Program-made: the position numbers and the translations under genes
Shown here: positions 25,118-38,067 of the stretch, piece after piece
Layout of the letters: each line of letters opens with the position of its first letter
Position numbering within the stretch: the first letter of the stretch is position 1
The notes under the pieces: model-generated
The model's database searches: none
Seen by the model: only the letters and a program-made list of their open reading frames with translations
Told to the model about the DNA's origin: nothing
Origin: Stenopsyche tienmushanensis
Taxonomy: Eukaryota; Arthropoda; Insecta; Trichoptera; Stenopsychidae
DNA length: 64,000 bases
Assembly (NCBI GenBank): GCA_008973525.1
Contig: WACJ01000100.1
Span: forward strand, 620,001 to 684,000
Reading direction: 5' to 3'

Positions 25118-26528
25118 TTTTATATAATATATATGAATAATTAATCTTGAGAAACAGAGAAGCGTGTTCTAATTGGTAGTTGCAAGTTGATGTTGATAAC
25201 CGATTTGGGGGAGAAGAATAAGAAAGGGGGAATAGGGGATCAAATATAGAAAACTTTATTTACTTTTAATTCAATAAAAAAATAAGTTTTTTTTATTTTT
25301 TACACAGTGACATAAAAAATATATTTATCCTTGCTATTTACAGAATATTTATAAGAATGTTACAACGAACATATAACAAGTCTTTCACCCATTCCATGCG
25401 GTTTAATGACTTTTTTAATAGCGCACCCTGCAGATATTGAGATAGAAAATACACCCAGGATGCGGTTACGGATTAAAAGAGCTCAAGTATAGCGTTTCCA
25501 ATTTATTTTATGTGCAAAATTGGGTCAAAATCTTCTATTTTTTGCTGACAAAATGTCTCTCCCCCTTAAAGCTGCGACGATGGCGATTATCCATGCTTTT
25601 ACAAGGGGGCGAAATAATTCCAAAACCAAGTAGGGTCGATAAGCAATGCGTGGAGTGTACTTGTGAAAAATTAAAATGCAGCCTTTTATTTGTTCTTTTT
25701 AATGGTACATCTATCCCCTTTATAAATTATGGCTCAGTTGCAGGAGCGTAAATGACTGATAGGGATAGACCATTTTTTATATAGCCAAACGGTTCGAATA
25801 CATCGATTAAGTACATCAGATTATAAATTTAATTATAAGGGCAGATGTGCATAAATATACACGTATTCAATTTTGAAACCATAATATAGTCCGTACCAGG
25901 TACGTCTAAAATGTTTATTAAATTTCACATGAGCAATACGAGGGTAATTTTATGCAGTAATTATTGTGTTTTAAATAAACAATGTCAACAGGGGTGCAAG
26001 CCTTTATTGGGCAACCCTTATAAAATTAATTTCGACTGAAAATAAAAATAAATCTACCCACGTTGTAATTAGCGGGCTTCATAGGTATGAATTGACTAAT
26101 GACCTGCTCAATTATACATGATGTAATATCCGATGTTGCTTTGAAGCTTACGCTAAAGGGCTTCACATTGTGCTATAATTGATATAATGTACTTACGATA
26201 TTTTTATATTTATAGATGAGATAAAATGTAGCTTTCCTCTGGGTTGAAAATCTTCTTACCACTTAACAGTTTGCATAATTTAATGAGGCGTTATTACAAA
26301 ATTTCTCCCTTATGTGAGATAAACCTTGGACTTTATAACGACATTAATTCGAATTCTAATTTTATTTTAATATCATCGGCAAAATATGTATTGGATATAA
26401 AATATTTGCATAATAAAACATGCAGAACATAGTTTTTTTGTAAATCATTTAAAATTATACTGGAGTAAATCTGAAATTGAGATTTAGTTTATTATGTCCA
26501 ATTATATATTGATTGTTTTTTATAAATA
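25118..26528. other. Intronic stretch, nothing recognised
   Basis: A+T-rich sequence with a short purine-rich patch around 25205-25250. Open frames at 25512 and 26244 have no domain signal. No exon, repeat family or RNA gene was recognised. Confidence 0.5.
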
Positions 26529-27448
26529 CAATTGGGTCTGTTTTTATGCGATAGATATTTCCACGTGGAGTCGCATATAAAAAATCCACATAAAAAACTT
26601 GAACTACATAAAAAGCTAAGGGATAAATTTCATTATTTTTAAAAATCGCATAACTTCAAATCAATGTGATGAAATGTAGCAAAAATCGCATAAAAAAAAC
26701 TTTGCGAAGATTAACCAATATTTTTTTACGCAGTTCGTGATATGGAGACATGCAATTCTTAAGCTCATGTTGCAATTTGAAAGCACGTTCAGAATTTGAG
26801 TCATGTACAATAAATAAATTGACTAGTTTCTTGTATAATTATTACAGTAAGGGGAGCAGGAGTTTCTTCCACTTCAATATCATCTTCTATTTCTTTGCTG
26901 GCATATAACATCAAATCAATAATATTATTCAAGGGAGTATCCTCAAGAAATTCATCGACATCATTTTGAGAAAAAGTATCAAAGCCTTCTCCACCAAGTT
27001 GATGTGCCAAAGTAATGATTTCAGCTAACAATGTTGAAATTTTTATTATTTCACCATTTGTTACATATTCGTACTAAACTGCTTTCCAACAAGAATTTAA
27101 AGTGCGTGGAGTAATCTGAGATACTGCACATGAAACATTATTTAAACAGTCCAAAATTGAAAACTTTTTCCAAACTCCAGTTACAGTCAATGACTCATTC
27201 TCTAGTTTCTTAATATAATACTTTTTAAAAGTAGAAATGATGCCCTGATCTAGTGGCTGAATTAAACATGTACTGTTGGGTGGAAAAAACACTATTTTTA
27301 CATTTAAATGTTCTAAATACGCATTCGCATAAAAAAAAAAAGCTTTGTGCTCTATAGAAAAAAAATGAGGGATAGGTTTCATTATTTTTGAAAACCGCAT
27401 AACTTCAAAATCGCATAAAAAAGATCCGCATAAAAACAGATCCAAGTG
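26529..27448 (-). mobile_element. Tigger-like transposon with residual transposase (family 1, copy 2)
   Basis: It is bounded by TA on both sides (26527-26528 and 27449-27450), as expected for Tc1/mariner-type insertion. The left end is CAATTGGGTCTGTTTTTATG and the right end is inverted CACTTGGATCTGTTTTTATG. Near each end a block ending CGCATAACTTCAAA is present in the same orientation (about 26612-26660 and 27369-27412). The body carries the C-terminal part of a Tigger transposase on the minus strand (26801 to about 27345). The N-terminal DNA-binding region and first catalytic residues are deleted, so this is an internally deleted copy of a larger autonomous element. Confidence 0.85.
26801..27345 (-). 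pseudogene. Tigger-like (DDE_1) transposase, C-terminal part
   Basis: The minus strand encodes NAYLEHLNVKIVFFPPNST, then CLIQPLDQGIISTFKKYYIK, then WKKFSILDCLNNV and TPRTLNSCWKAV, followed by a single in-frame TAG at 27074-27076. The same frame then continues with an acidic tail (HQLGGEGFDTF, DVDEFLEDTPLNN, EIEDDIEVEE) to 26801. PPNST-LIQPLDQG is the classic end of the pogo/Tigger catalytic domain, and its Asp is, from family knowledge, the third catalytic acid. The first two catalytic residues and the helix-turn-helix region are missing. Codon positions above 27345 are terminal-repeat sequence, not protein. Confidence 0.9.
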
Positions 27449-30057
27449 TACTTTTTTATTTGTCAATAGACGTAGGCAATCCTTAGAAGATTATTCCAGG
27501 GATATATGTATTTTTTTAATGTGCTGATTTCTCATTGCCTTCCAGGTATGATTAAATTATTTGAATAGGAAGTTTAGGTTTGCTCAATGAACGAGTTATG
27601 TAGTTATCATTATTTTTAAACGATATTATCTTGGCCAGGAAATTATTATCTGACCATCTTCCGCCACCTTTTCGGACTTAACACGATCCGATAGCGAACG
27701 TACTCGCGTGAGGCTTACCATACGTATACCTGAGAATGGATATAGCCCGAGGGTCTCAATTTCTACGTTACATAGACAATCAAACGATAATATTAATTCG
27801 TTCAATTTTCAAATTTGTCAGTATGATGATTTTCCCCCCGCAATCTAGATTTGAACCTGAATATTTATAATAACATTTGGCTATATTACAAACCCGATAA
27901 TACTGTATGAAATTATTTGAACGAATGTCTTTTTATTTCATAATAAATATTTTACGATTTTGAACGAACTTTGTGCCTTTTTTACGCCTTTCTGTGATAT
28001 CGAATATTATGGATTTACATAATAATATTATGATTTATGTAGTTATATAGTTTTTTAGCATCATTGCAAATCCGATTTGGCACTATTCAACCTAATGCAA
28101 CCATAATATGATGTAGCTTTTGAAAAGAAATATGAACGTCCGTTGACTTCATATTATTTTGGGACTTTCCATAATTTATCTGGTGGAATCCGACATGTGA
28201 ATGCTTTTTTAAGGTTCTAAAAAAGGTCGGCTGTTTTGTTTTTCCTTTACAATGTATCTGGAATATATTTAGGTTTATAAAATAATTTGTTCTGTTATGA
28301 AAATATTATTTTTATAATTTAATAATAAAAATTGATTAAACCCTAAGATATAATAAATACACCCTTCAAATAACTGCTGCTAATTCTTTCGAAAGTTCGC
28401 TTTATCTCACTTAGACCCAAGGATACATCATACACTGGAGAGACCTTTCTCTGGGGGATATAAAGATCGTGACTTTGACGAGGCTCCACTATCGATTGGG
28501 CTTATTACAAACTACCCTTCCATAACAACTAAATTTCGCTATTTGCCAACGCACTAGTGTTGGTGAACTCCCCTGATGGCCCGAGGAATAAATCAAAGGG
28601 TGCTTTACCAATAAGATCTTACGTCAACTATTCCAGCCCCTGCATGCTCATTTTTATAAGGGCATATTTTCATGTCTTCTAGTTCAGTGGGTCAGGTGAA
28701 CTTATGGGGCAAGGTTGAACCAAATAATCCTGCAAAATGGAAATAAGACACGTACACTATGAATCAGCAATAAAACGAAAATATTCATTGAGTCATAAAA
28801 TCAACTTTTTAAGCTATTTACTGCTGCACATTAAAACGAACGATCCTTATTTTTAAATAAGGCTTTTATTGCTGCAATCATCAATAGCACAACAAATATT
28901 GCCTCAAGATTTAAGTGTCTCATGCTAATGGTTGATATTAAAGCATAATTAAACCCGTCCTTGATATAGTTTATACATCCCTAGAGTACCCCCAAATTCC
29001 ATTTAAGCAATAATGATTTACGATATTTAGGATTTGCGAAAATAAGCAAAAAACTATAGGGGTCTGCTGAAATAAAAATTATTGCCTTCCACGCTAAAAG
29101 GTCGGCATTTATGGTTGATACGATTTTTATGATAATGAAGTATAATAGCCTTAATAACGTTACTAACCATAAAGCATATTGCATAAATTTAATGAAATAT
29201 TCAGGGGAAGAAATGCGAGATTCCAAGCAAAAATATATTGACGCCTATTGGTTGAATTAAAAATAATAAATATGGATAGATCGGTATTTGGGTTACTAAA
29301 TTTTAGCAAAACGCGTGAAATTCGTCGTTATACATGAATGCATTTTTCTGCATTGTGCCCCCTAATAATTTACTGCAACGGGGGGAACTAAAATTTGGGG
29401 TTTCACGGAAGACACGTGCTATGGTGATATTTATGATTTCTATGGGAATATATATATAAATTTTGACATAAATTCAATTATGGAGTTGCTTTTAAAAAAG
29501 TTGGAATTGCTATCGCGTGGCTGAAATTAATATGTAAATATATTATGTATTATATATTGGTTGGCAAGCTATCTAGGAAACTAATTAAGAATAATACTGG
29601 GAAGACTTAAAAAAAAATATAGAATAAGTTTATTACACGCTTCATGATCACATGAAATAAATTTTAGCTATAAAAATACATTTTTAATATTTAAAAGTGA
29701 TATTGTACATACAAACTTAAGATATGTTTGATTTTACAATAGTCCATTGTTTCAATTTATGGATTTATGGCGATGTGATTTCAATAATTTATCCAATGAA
29801 GGCATGAACTAGTCAGGATTTGAATCCAAATAATTATAATAAAAATCTAAAATATAGTGTACTAAGACAATACATAAGCTAAGGTATACATTTTATGTAT
29901 TGTAATATGAAGGGAATTAAATATCGGGTTTATGATATTTTTCGATTGGAGATTGAATTTCAATTTGAAATTGGCGGGTTTTACAAACTCTTATAGAATC
30001 GCAGGGGATTTTATTTCCTGCGAAAACGACTTTATTTTTAATTTTCAGAAATATTTA
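27449..30057. other. Intronic stretch between two Tigger-like elements
   Basis: No exon was recognised. A SINE-like fragment lies at 27803-27862. About 28380-28740 is somewhat richer in G+C, with no recognisable frame. The minus-strand frame at 28981-29226 is hydrophobic and has no family signal. The rest is A+T-rich. Confidence 0.45.
27803..27862 (-). repeat. SINE-like fragment, copy 3 (short)
   Basis: The reverse complement begins CAGGTTCAAATCTAGATTGC and continues with a purine-rich run and GAAAATC, parallel to the copies at 31076 and 8738. Only about 60 bp are recognisable, including the B-box-like GGTTCAAATC. Confidence 0.35.
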
Positions 30058-30239
30058 CACTAGGGCCTCGTATAACACGGTTATATGGTTCGGCAAAAAT
30101 GTCGTGTAATAACCATATTATACAAGGTTTGAAGTTCATAAAAAATTAGGGTTTGCGTTCCAAAAAAATATCGAAAATAGTTTATACAAGTATGTACTTT
30201 ATTTTTTTAAATAAATAAATTTTCGAAAATTGAATAAAA

Positions 30240-30585
30240 TCTTTAATATATAAAAATGAATTGGGTTTTGTTCGTTTGAAATGCGCTGCCATACCGTTTA
30301 TCAGATTGCAATAAAACTTCGTTCACTTATTGCTAAAAATTTTGCAAGTAATATAGGCATAGTCTAATATATAAAAATTAATGTTTGTTTGTTCGTATTT
30401 AATGCGCTGCCATACCGCGCTGCCATATTCATTCGATTGCGATAAAACTTTGTTAACTTATTGTTTGCATCTTTTTAAATAATATAAATATAGTACAATT
30501 AACTTATAGTAGAATTTATATATAAAAATCAATGTTTTTCAAAAACTATTACTATTGTGGCAGCAACGCGCCGGGTACCAGCTAG
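30240..30585 (+). mobile_element. Helitron-like non-autonomous element, copy 2 (nested)
   Basis: It begins TCTTTAATATATAAAAATGA and ends GCGCCGGGTACCAGCTAG then T. A second unit start (TCTAATATATAAAAATTAAT) lies about 125 bp inside, giving the same tandem-head structure as the copy at 24702. It interrupts the Tigger-like element at 30058, so it inserted later. In the second unit the phrase GCGCTGCCATA is locally duplicated. No coding capacity. Confidence 0.75.
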
Positions 30586-31075
30586 TAACATATAATATAC
30601 CACGTATTAATAATCGCTATCGCTTATAATTCTATATGTTTTATTCTTTTTCAAGATCTGTTGTGGGTTTCTATCATCAGAGAACTCTTTCTCATCAGAG
30701 AAGTATTTCTGGGTTTAGCCTTCAATAATTTGGTAATAAGCAATTGTCTGCTTTTGGCGTATAAATCTTTGTGTATTTCATTATAAGGTTCCAAAATCTG
30801 TTGTAATTCTCTCTTGAATTTTAAACTTCTTCTTCTTAATGTGCCATATCCGAACCATCAGACGTAGGTGATCTCTATTGGAGATTTTAATAGGGAAAGG
30901 ATTTAATGTGATAGTTTCCCGTTGGCTTTCATACGTGGTAAAGTAAGGATAGGATTATTTGGAAAGGTAGGAGAGGAGGGAATCTTGAGTAGCGAAATTA
31001 TCATTATATATAAATGATAATTTAATTATTGTTGCAATTCAATCACTCACTCATGTGCGTCTTTGCTCGACTTTA

Positions 31076-31222
31076 TTAATCGCCTCAGCATTTACATTTT
31101 AAATCCAGGAAATCAGAGTAAACCTGGATTGAGACGATCGATCAGAAATATTAATATTTCCGATCTCCCAAATTTGTTGGTACGGTGAAATTTTTTCCCA
31201 CAATCTGGATTTGAACCCGGAC
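31076..31222 (-). repeat. SINE-like fragment, copy 2
   Basis: This is the best preserved of three related segments. The reverse complement starts CCGGGTTCAAATCCAGATTG, containing a B-box-like GGTTCAAATCC, and then runs through GATCGATCG to a region that pairs AATCCAGG with CCTGGATT. It lies at the extreme end of the Tigger-like element at 30058, abutting its terminal repeat; it may be an insertion or part of that element's interior. No A box was found. Confidence 0.4.
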
Positions 31223-31276
31223 GTCACAATTTATACAAAAGTGTTGTATAAAAACGTTTTATATGAGGCCCGAGTG

Positions 31277-34200
31277 TATTAAACGACGTAATCAATTCAT
31301 AATCACATAAGAAATAATTACATATGTTAAAATTCTTGAACATGCTGTTCTGAAATAATGTCATTAATTGCATTGAGGTTGCAAACAAGCCTTATTCTGT
31401 CCACACAATCAACGAGTTGCTTCTAACTGTCGCATTTAAAAACGCATTAATCGATTTGGAACACTGTGAGTGAAGCAATCATGCTAATCACCATTATTGT
31501 TTATTTTGAATTAGGTTTTTTTTTTTTGGTAATTGTTACAACTACCCAAGCCCTTCGTAATGCTCTATCATTAGGTAACAATGGTAATTGATTTCAACAG
31601 CACAAAGAGTGGAACGCACAAAGGTTTGGATTAATCGAATAGTACTGCATTTTTCATTTAAAAACCCTCAAATATAATAATTTGTATTTGGGTTATAATT
31701 AAATAAGAATGACGCTTTGATTGTATATATTATAGCAGACAACTGTATTGGGTTAGATAGTTTATCTCTCATTCATGGTTGTGGTATCTATATGGCCCCG
31801 TTATTCAACCCTGTGTGGTATTCCGACTGATATGAAATGCATAATGCCAGTTTCTCCCCATTTTCTGACCCCCTTTTGAGGCTTCGCTCGGAAATCAAAA
31901 GTATTATATAATTGTTGTCGACCTAATCCGGATCGTGTGTATACGAATGCCATGCAATTCGACCCAATTCTTATTTATGAGGCTTCGTTCTGCAAGAATG
32001 CCGGATGTGATAACAATGGAGAACAAATAAACAAAGTATTTCCTCGAAGCTTTGCCAGTTTGTGAATAAAACAAAATGGTTAAATGCGACTGCTCAATAG
32101 ACTTATTGTTTCGCTTTGTAAGCCAATCTGGGCTTTTAATCAAACGACAATGGCGTCAACGTATGTTTATTGCTTCCCCATTTTTTTTTGCAGATGCTAG
32201 ATCGAATGTATTGCGCCATCGACTGTTTACCAAAAGTGCTGTCAATCTTCTTTGAAAAGTCTTCGACTTAGATGGTCGTAATCCGACTCAGTTGGCTTGG
32301 TTTCATTAGCATGTTTCGTTTATATGGTACATTATCGATTTTAGTTGCACATGACAGATATTTCTAACAGGCTGCTTAATTGTAAGGCTTCGTTTGTTGT
32401 GTGTGCGCCTACAAACTCGTGATTGCATTCGTAGCAATTTATTTAAACGACACCTACATAAGTCCGTTCCATTGTATGGGGGAGCCATTCTGCCCCGGCG
32501 GGGTCGCTTCATCCCCCAATGGCGACATAGTATTGTCGAGCTGTCGACACCCTGGCCGTCTGTTGTGCTGTTGTTCCTGCTTTATGATAAATGCCCGAAA
32601 TGTTCAATTTGAATCTCATATCATAAAGACGGGCTTATATAACATGATGTTTGTTTGGCTGCATATATTACACACATTCAAAAGAGATCAAATTGACTCA
32701 CGTTTTGTATTCATTTACATATATTACGATCATATATTGAGATTTTTTTGGAGATAAAATCATACATATTATCTTATATAGACTAGATGTGAAAAAATAA
32801 GCATATTATGCCTTTCACTTTGAACGAAAACAATATTTTAAATCATCATGTATATCTATTCTAAATCCATCTATGCTTAATGTTTTTAAAGCAATAACAT
32901 AAAATAAGACCGAACTATCTTTTTTCAAATCAAACGAATTGTACAAGGCTCGTAAATCCTAGTTGTCATTAATTTCATATTAAACCATGTTAGTATTTTG
33001 CCAAATATTGCTTGTGTACGTCATTCAGCCAAAAATGACTGAACTGGAGTAACTGCGTAAGAAAATTTATCGAAGTCATGATTTAGATGGTTTATGCTAT
33101 GTTCCTTTTGATGCTATATTAGTGGATGAAAAGCATGATATCTGATTGTTATAGGGCCTGAAATCATGATCCAAGCAGTTACAGCTTATTGTCAATGTAT
33201 TAAATTGACGTTTAACAAAAAATAAGCAAATTGTTATGACAGCTACAATGAATTTAATTGGAAACACTTAATCTGGCGGATCATGCCCGAGTATGTTTTT
33301 AATACATTAATGCGAAATTAATAACGTAATAAATATTATCACAAAATGTTCATAGACGTAATTTTTCTTTGGGAATTTCCATAGACATTTTCCCGGAAAA
33401 TGTTTCCCCATGATGTGTTTTAAGGGTATATACGCCTGATTTAAAATATTAATAGACATCACTTAACAAATTTCCTTCGGCGTGTTTTTTAGCGAATTAC
33501 ATTTTATAACACTCTCCGTCGTGTTTGAGTTATATCATCATTCTCATCATCAAAAACTAATGACGCCATAATGGAAGCAGAGCTTACCATCTACTCCAAC
33601 CAACAAATATCCGTCCATTTCAAGCTGTAAATTTACATAACGAAATAACTGGATTACGAAATTCTATATTCTGGAAATGGTTTAATTTTACCGTTCAGTT
33701 TGATTGCGTTTTAGTAAAACAAATTTCGTCTTAAGTTATTATTTTAAGTATTTAAATCTTATGATCGTTAGTTTCTATGATCATTTACACATATATGTTA
33801 ATATTATCTTACATTAAAATTTAGCAATAATATTGCCTCTCCTTGGTAAATATTGGCATTATTTCGATAATATTTTTGGCTTTCTTTAAAGGGTTGTACT
33901 ATGACCTATTTATGATACCCTTGGCTTTATGATAAAAAGCCTCATCATATATAAACTCTCTCAATTTCCATTTGAAAACCATTGGTGATAGATCCTTATT
34001 TGTTAAATTATTCCGTTAAACGTTTTATACACAATTATCAATACATAAAGTAATTTGGCAAATGCTGCTACCAATTTCTTTGTGTTTATATATAATATAA
34101 TATTAAGGGTATCGAAAAGAAAACCATTTATCAGCAATTTTCCATTTTTCTCTACAATTCAAATAATTATGGTTGTAATTGGATCAATGCAAATCCAAAG

Positions 34201-34500
34201 ATATTGGGCGCATATTGAGGATACATTAAATCTTTTGTCTGTTAGAAAATCATTTTTGGATGCGCCTGTATTATAGGGATATGCATTTTTATGATGTTAT
34301 GACAAACATATTTTCAAAACTTTAAATTGAGTTTCGGATCCAGGCTTTTTAATTTATTATAATGCACTTCTGCCTTAATTTGATTTTCGTAATTTAAAGT
34401 AGATGATTCCTTGATGATGAAATCTCAGCAAGAGATCAAAAAACATTTTTAAAGTTGGGTTCTTTTAAGAAAGATACTGGGATTAGCTTTATTTATCCCT
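31277..34500. other. Intronic stretch with a large G+C island
   Basis: No exon was recognised. About 31780-32620 is distinctly richer in G+C and CG than its flanks. Open frames on both strands around 32306-32757 overlap there, but none has a family signal, and the region changes frame preference repeatedly; I read it as non-coding and a candidate enhancer or conserved element. Beyond 32760 the sequence is A+T-rich with no feature recognised. Confidence 0.45.
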
Positions 34501-37500
34501 TACAAGAGTAGTTACATGTGAATATATAACTTTAAAAAATATAACTTATTCTTATTCTTCTCCAAATTTCTCCAAAATAATTCTGTCTTGTGTCAGTCTG
34601 ATTTAATGTTTTTCAAAATTTGGAGGGCTGTCGTTTATATCCCCTGTGGCGACGAGCTGTATTGGGAGAAATTTGGTAGTTTTTTGGTATTTTGGTAGTT
34701 TTTGGTAATTTATTTTTTTTCTTTTCTTTTTCTTATTATCTTTGTGAGTTCCGGTTTTTTAGAATAACTTACTTAAGTGGACTGTGTCTTGTTTTTATTC
34801 TGTGCTTGTTGTGGTTTCCGTGTTGCTTGATCTGAATTTTCTCTTTGTTTAGGAGGTGTTATCTCTAATTCTCTTTTTTCTTCTTTCTCAAACTCTCAGA
34901 CTATGAATTTATCGTACGAAGGCACATTTCCCTGCTTCTTTTTCGTTTTCCAGTTATTTCATTAGTCCTAGTGGTAATTATTTCATCTCATCCTTTGGTC
35001 CAAAATTTGAAGTGGGAAGTTGTCTTTAAGATGGAGTTCATGTTTCTTATTTTTCAATAGATCTATTTTTTGCCATAGGTAGTAAACGTTACAACAAAAG
35101 TTCTTACTTTGCCTATTCTTCTAACCATCAACATTTAGCTCACAGATACTGTAACGCCTTTAACCCCTAAAGGAGTACTGTGCCAGGGCCTGGCATCTCC
35201 CCTCCACTTTTCAGAAAGAACACTCTTGTACATTGAGCTCGGAGACAGACAGAGACAGAGAGAGAACGTAGCGCAGTTCGGGAGAAAAAGACGGAGAGCT
35301 TCCCCGCATACATCGCACTATTGTATAGGTCGTTAGCCCAGATTTATTGACTAATAATGATTTCGATTTCAAATTTGTTATTTGTTAGAAAGAAATTACC
35401 AAATATTATGTGCTATCGACAGTGTTTATTTATTTAATTGCTTTCTTTTCGTGACGAGTCTTTGTCCAATTATCATTTCCTTCTAAAGCAGGAGCAAATG
35501 AATCGATTTTTTGTGTATTGTTTATATAAAGAAATGACGTGGTCTTGTACTATCAAGTTTTTATTTACAATTAACCCTGCCTCTTATTGAAGATTGTCTT
35601 ACGCTGATAGGAGCTGACAGAAAGTAATCGGTGTAAAGCGATTATGGCATCAAAGACTCTAAAATTGCTTACTTCTCAAAAGGTTAAATTGATTATGAAC
35701 TATCAATTTTTCGTTTCTATCCAATGAAGAATTAGATGGATTTTCTTACCCAATAATAAAAAATAGCATGTTTTTTATTATCTATAATGAGTTTCAAATG
35801 ATTTTTTATCGTGGTCCATAAAATTTCAACTATTTCTAATGATTCTACAATAGAGTACCTCTATATTAACATTTGCGATTCTTCCTGATCTAGGTATAAT
35901 CTTCAAGTTTATATTTCCTGATATAATCTTTCGGAATTAACTCCGACGTATATTGTGTGTATAAGTTTCCCCAAAAAGATCATTAATCATTTAGTATGCT
36001 TCAGTCGCTTTCTTACAAGGCCAAAAAAGAGCACAGATTCTTCAATACGAACTTGATTCCCTGGTAATATGAATTCAGCTTTCTTACCCCTAGCAATAAA
36101 ATAAAATTTGCACATAGCTATTTTGTTGAAAGAACATTCCAATAAATAGACTTGCTTGAACATTGAGTCATAAAAAATTAGAAAGCTACGTTTTAAATTG
36201 TATGTCCATACCGAAGTCCAGGAAACATAAAAGCGGCAGTACTAACTAAAGTGAAATATTAACAGCAATATGTACGTTTCATTAACACGCAATCGTCTAA
36301 ATTCTAGATATTTTGAACGAGTGAAAGAAAGTTTTTATGGCTTTTAACTTAACGCTACATACAAAGCATACGTTAATGATAATTTTGTCGAGCGGAAACT
36401 AATTATCATTATCATCAATGATACTGAATATTTTGGCTGTTCTGACATCTTCTCAAGCTATGAAATTCAAATTGAATCCGAAGTTAATATTAAATCATAC
36501 AATTTTTCTCATTTAACCAGTTTCATCTGTCGATCAATGTAGCTTAGATTGTCTACATTTTTGATATGAATTCAAGCTATTCAAGATATGAAACTACCTG
36601 TGAATAGATCTTATACGATTTCATTTCAAAATACTGCAGCATGGATCTCGTACAGTAATATCTCATGTCACATTTGAATCGAATGAAGTGCATAAGACTG
36701 TTGAATAGGTTGAATGTATAAATGAAAGACGGTGCATGAAGTGAATGCATTTTGTTCCCATTTGAATCCAATTTCATGTTGTTTAGATGAATGGGTACAA
36801 ATTAATAGTTCATCTTCGACATATTGGACTTCCTGATGAAGATGATACTTAATAAAAGAAAGGTTTTGATGGTTGATTGAATATATCCTGTTTGAACAGT
36901 TTATGCAATGATACTCATTTAGGTGAACCCGGTATAGGATAATAATATTTAAGTGGATATTTGACTATCAAATTAAGAGCAGTTTATCGATATCAAATGT
37001 TTGTCATTATGAGATATCAACATTACAATATGTAGGAAAATTGAGCTTATATAATATTTGTGAATGGAAGCCATTTAGAACGTTTGCGAGAATTTGATGT
37101 TGGGAAAACGCCTTTATTTATATATTTATTTTGTTAAGTGTAAATATGGATACATTTCAGAAAAAGCCTATCTCATATCCGATATTATGATAGTGGCTAT
37201 AATTTTTATGGCACATATCTTCAAATGGCGGCTTTATATAATATAATATAAGGGAAGGCGTTGACATAACGATGAAAAATAATATTTTAGTATCCATTCA
37301 AGATTTTTTTGTCACAGCAAGGACGTTCAGTTGAATCATATCCGAGGTATAAAAATAAGCAAGTCCCTGAAAGATTACTGTTTATCATGCACCTTCAGAT
37401 ATCATCAAAGCCAATGGACGACGCTTTTAGAAAAATCCAATATTGGTGTCGGATTAGATAACTCATTATTTATCAATGTCACGCGAACTTCTACTCGTTT

Positions 37501-38067
37501 AAGTTCAAATGATGCAAAAAAAACACACAACTTTTATTGATTTAATAAATACATATTCACCTTAAATAGTTCTTGAATGAGAGCTTAGTGCTGTAAAAGC
37601 AATAAATGATGAAGAATTGCATCAAAACTACTAAAAAAAATGCTGAAGTTCTCACATGTTATAAATGATTTTTTATTGCATGGAAATCATCCCTTTTTAC
37701 TCATACGAAAGTCAATTCATTTGGGAATAAAAAGACATTAGGGAAACATGACTATCGGCGGCACGCAATTAAAAAGGGTGCACTTTATCAAATGTTATCA
37801 AATTTAAATACCAAAATTTGATCATGCAATATAAATCATGACCTAAGTGAGTCATTGCTTTCTTGTGGATACTTGCTTCTTCAAATTATTCTTGATTTGT
37901 TATTTCAATTAAATATGGTTATTTTGCTTGTTGAGACACTGCCTATTTGACTTTTGTATAATCTAAATATTTGAAGCACAGTAAATCATAGCTTGACTTA
38001 TGTAATGAATTATATTTGGTAACACTTGGTACAGTGGATTTATTTTATAATAAAAAATATAGCAATA
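34501..38067. other. Intronic stretch with possible LTR-type debris
   Basis: About 34672-34712 is a short imperfect tandem of TTTGGTAGT/TTTGGTATT units. Around 35147-35340 is a G+C-richer block beginning TGTAACGCCTTTAACCCC, containing CCAGGGCCTGG and a GACAGACAGAGACAGAGAGA run; its texture is that of a retrotransposon LTR or untranslated region, but no matching second copy was seen, so this is a guess. A 75-codon open minus-strand segment flanked by AG and GTAAGA lies at 36017-36241 and is discussed as a finding. The rest is A+T-rich. Confidence 0.35.

Larger units (their letters stand above)
30058..31276. mobile_element. Tigger-like element (family 2) with nested insertions
   Basis: It starts CACTAGGGCCTCGTATAACA after TA (30056-30057) and ends with TATATGAGGCCCGAGTG followed by TA (31277-31278). 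The two ends are inverted repeats with TA flanks, as in Tc1/mariner-type elements. The first 130 bp match the decayed element at 5112. Inside lie a Helitron-like insertion (30240-30585) and a SINE-like segment (31076-31222). No transposase motif was recognised in the remaining interior, but a minus-strand open stretch at 30651-30857 is unassigned. The termini resemble general Tigger ends (CCTCGTATAACACGG). Confidence 0.7.

Noticed and set aside
32401..32757. 118-codon + strand open frame with an overlapping minus-strand frame
   Set aside because: It lies in a G+C-rich island where stops are rarer. Frames are open on both strands, no domain is recognisable, and no splice sites or start context support it.
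34580..34690. Minus-strand phrase resembling a cadherin DxNDxPPxF motif
   Set aside because: It is a single short motif in a frame with nearby stops and no neighbouring cadherin strands; a chance match.
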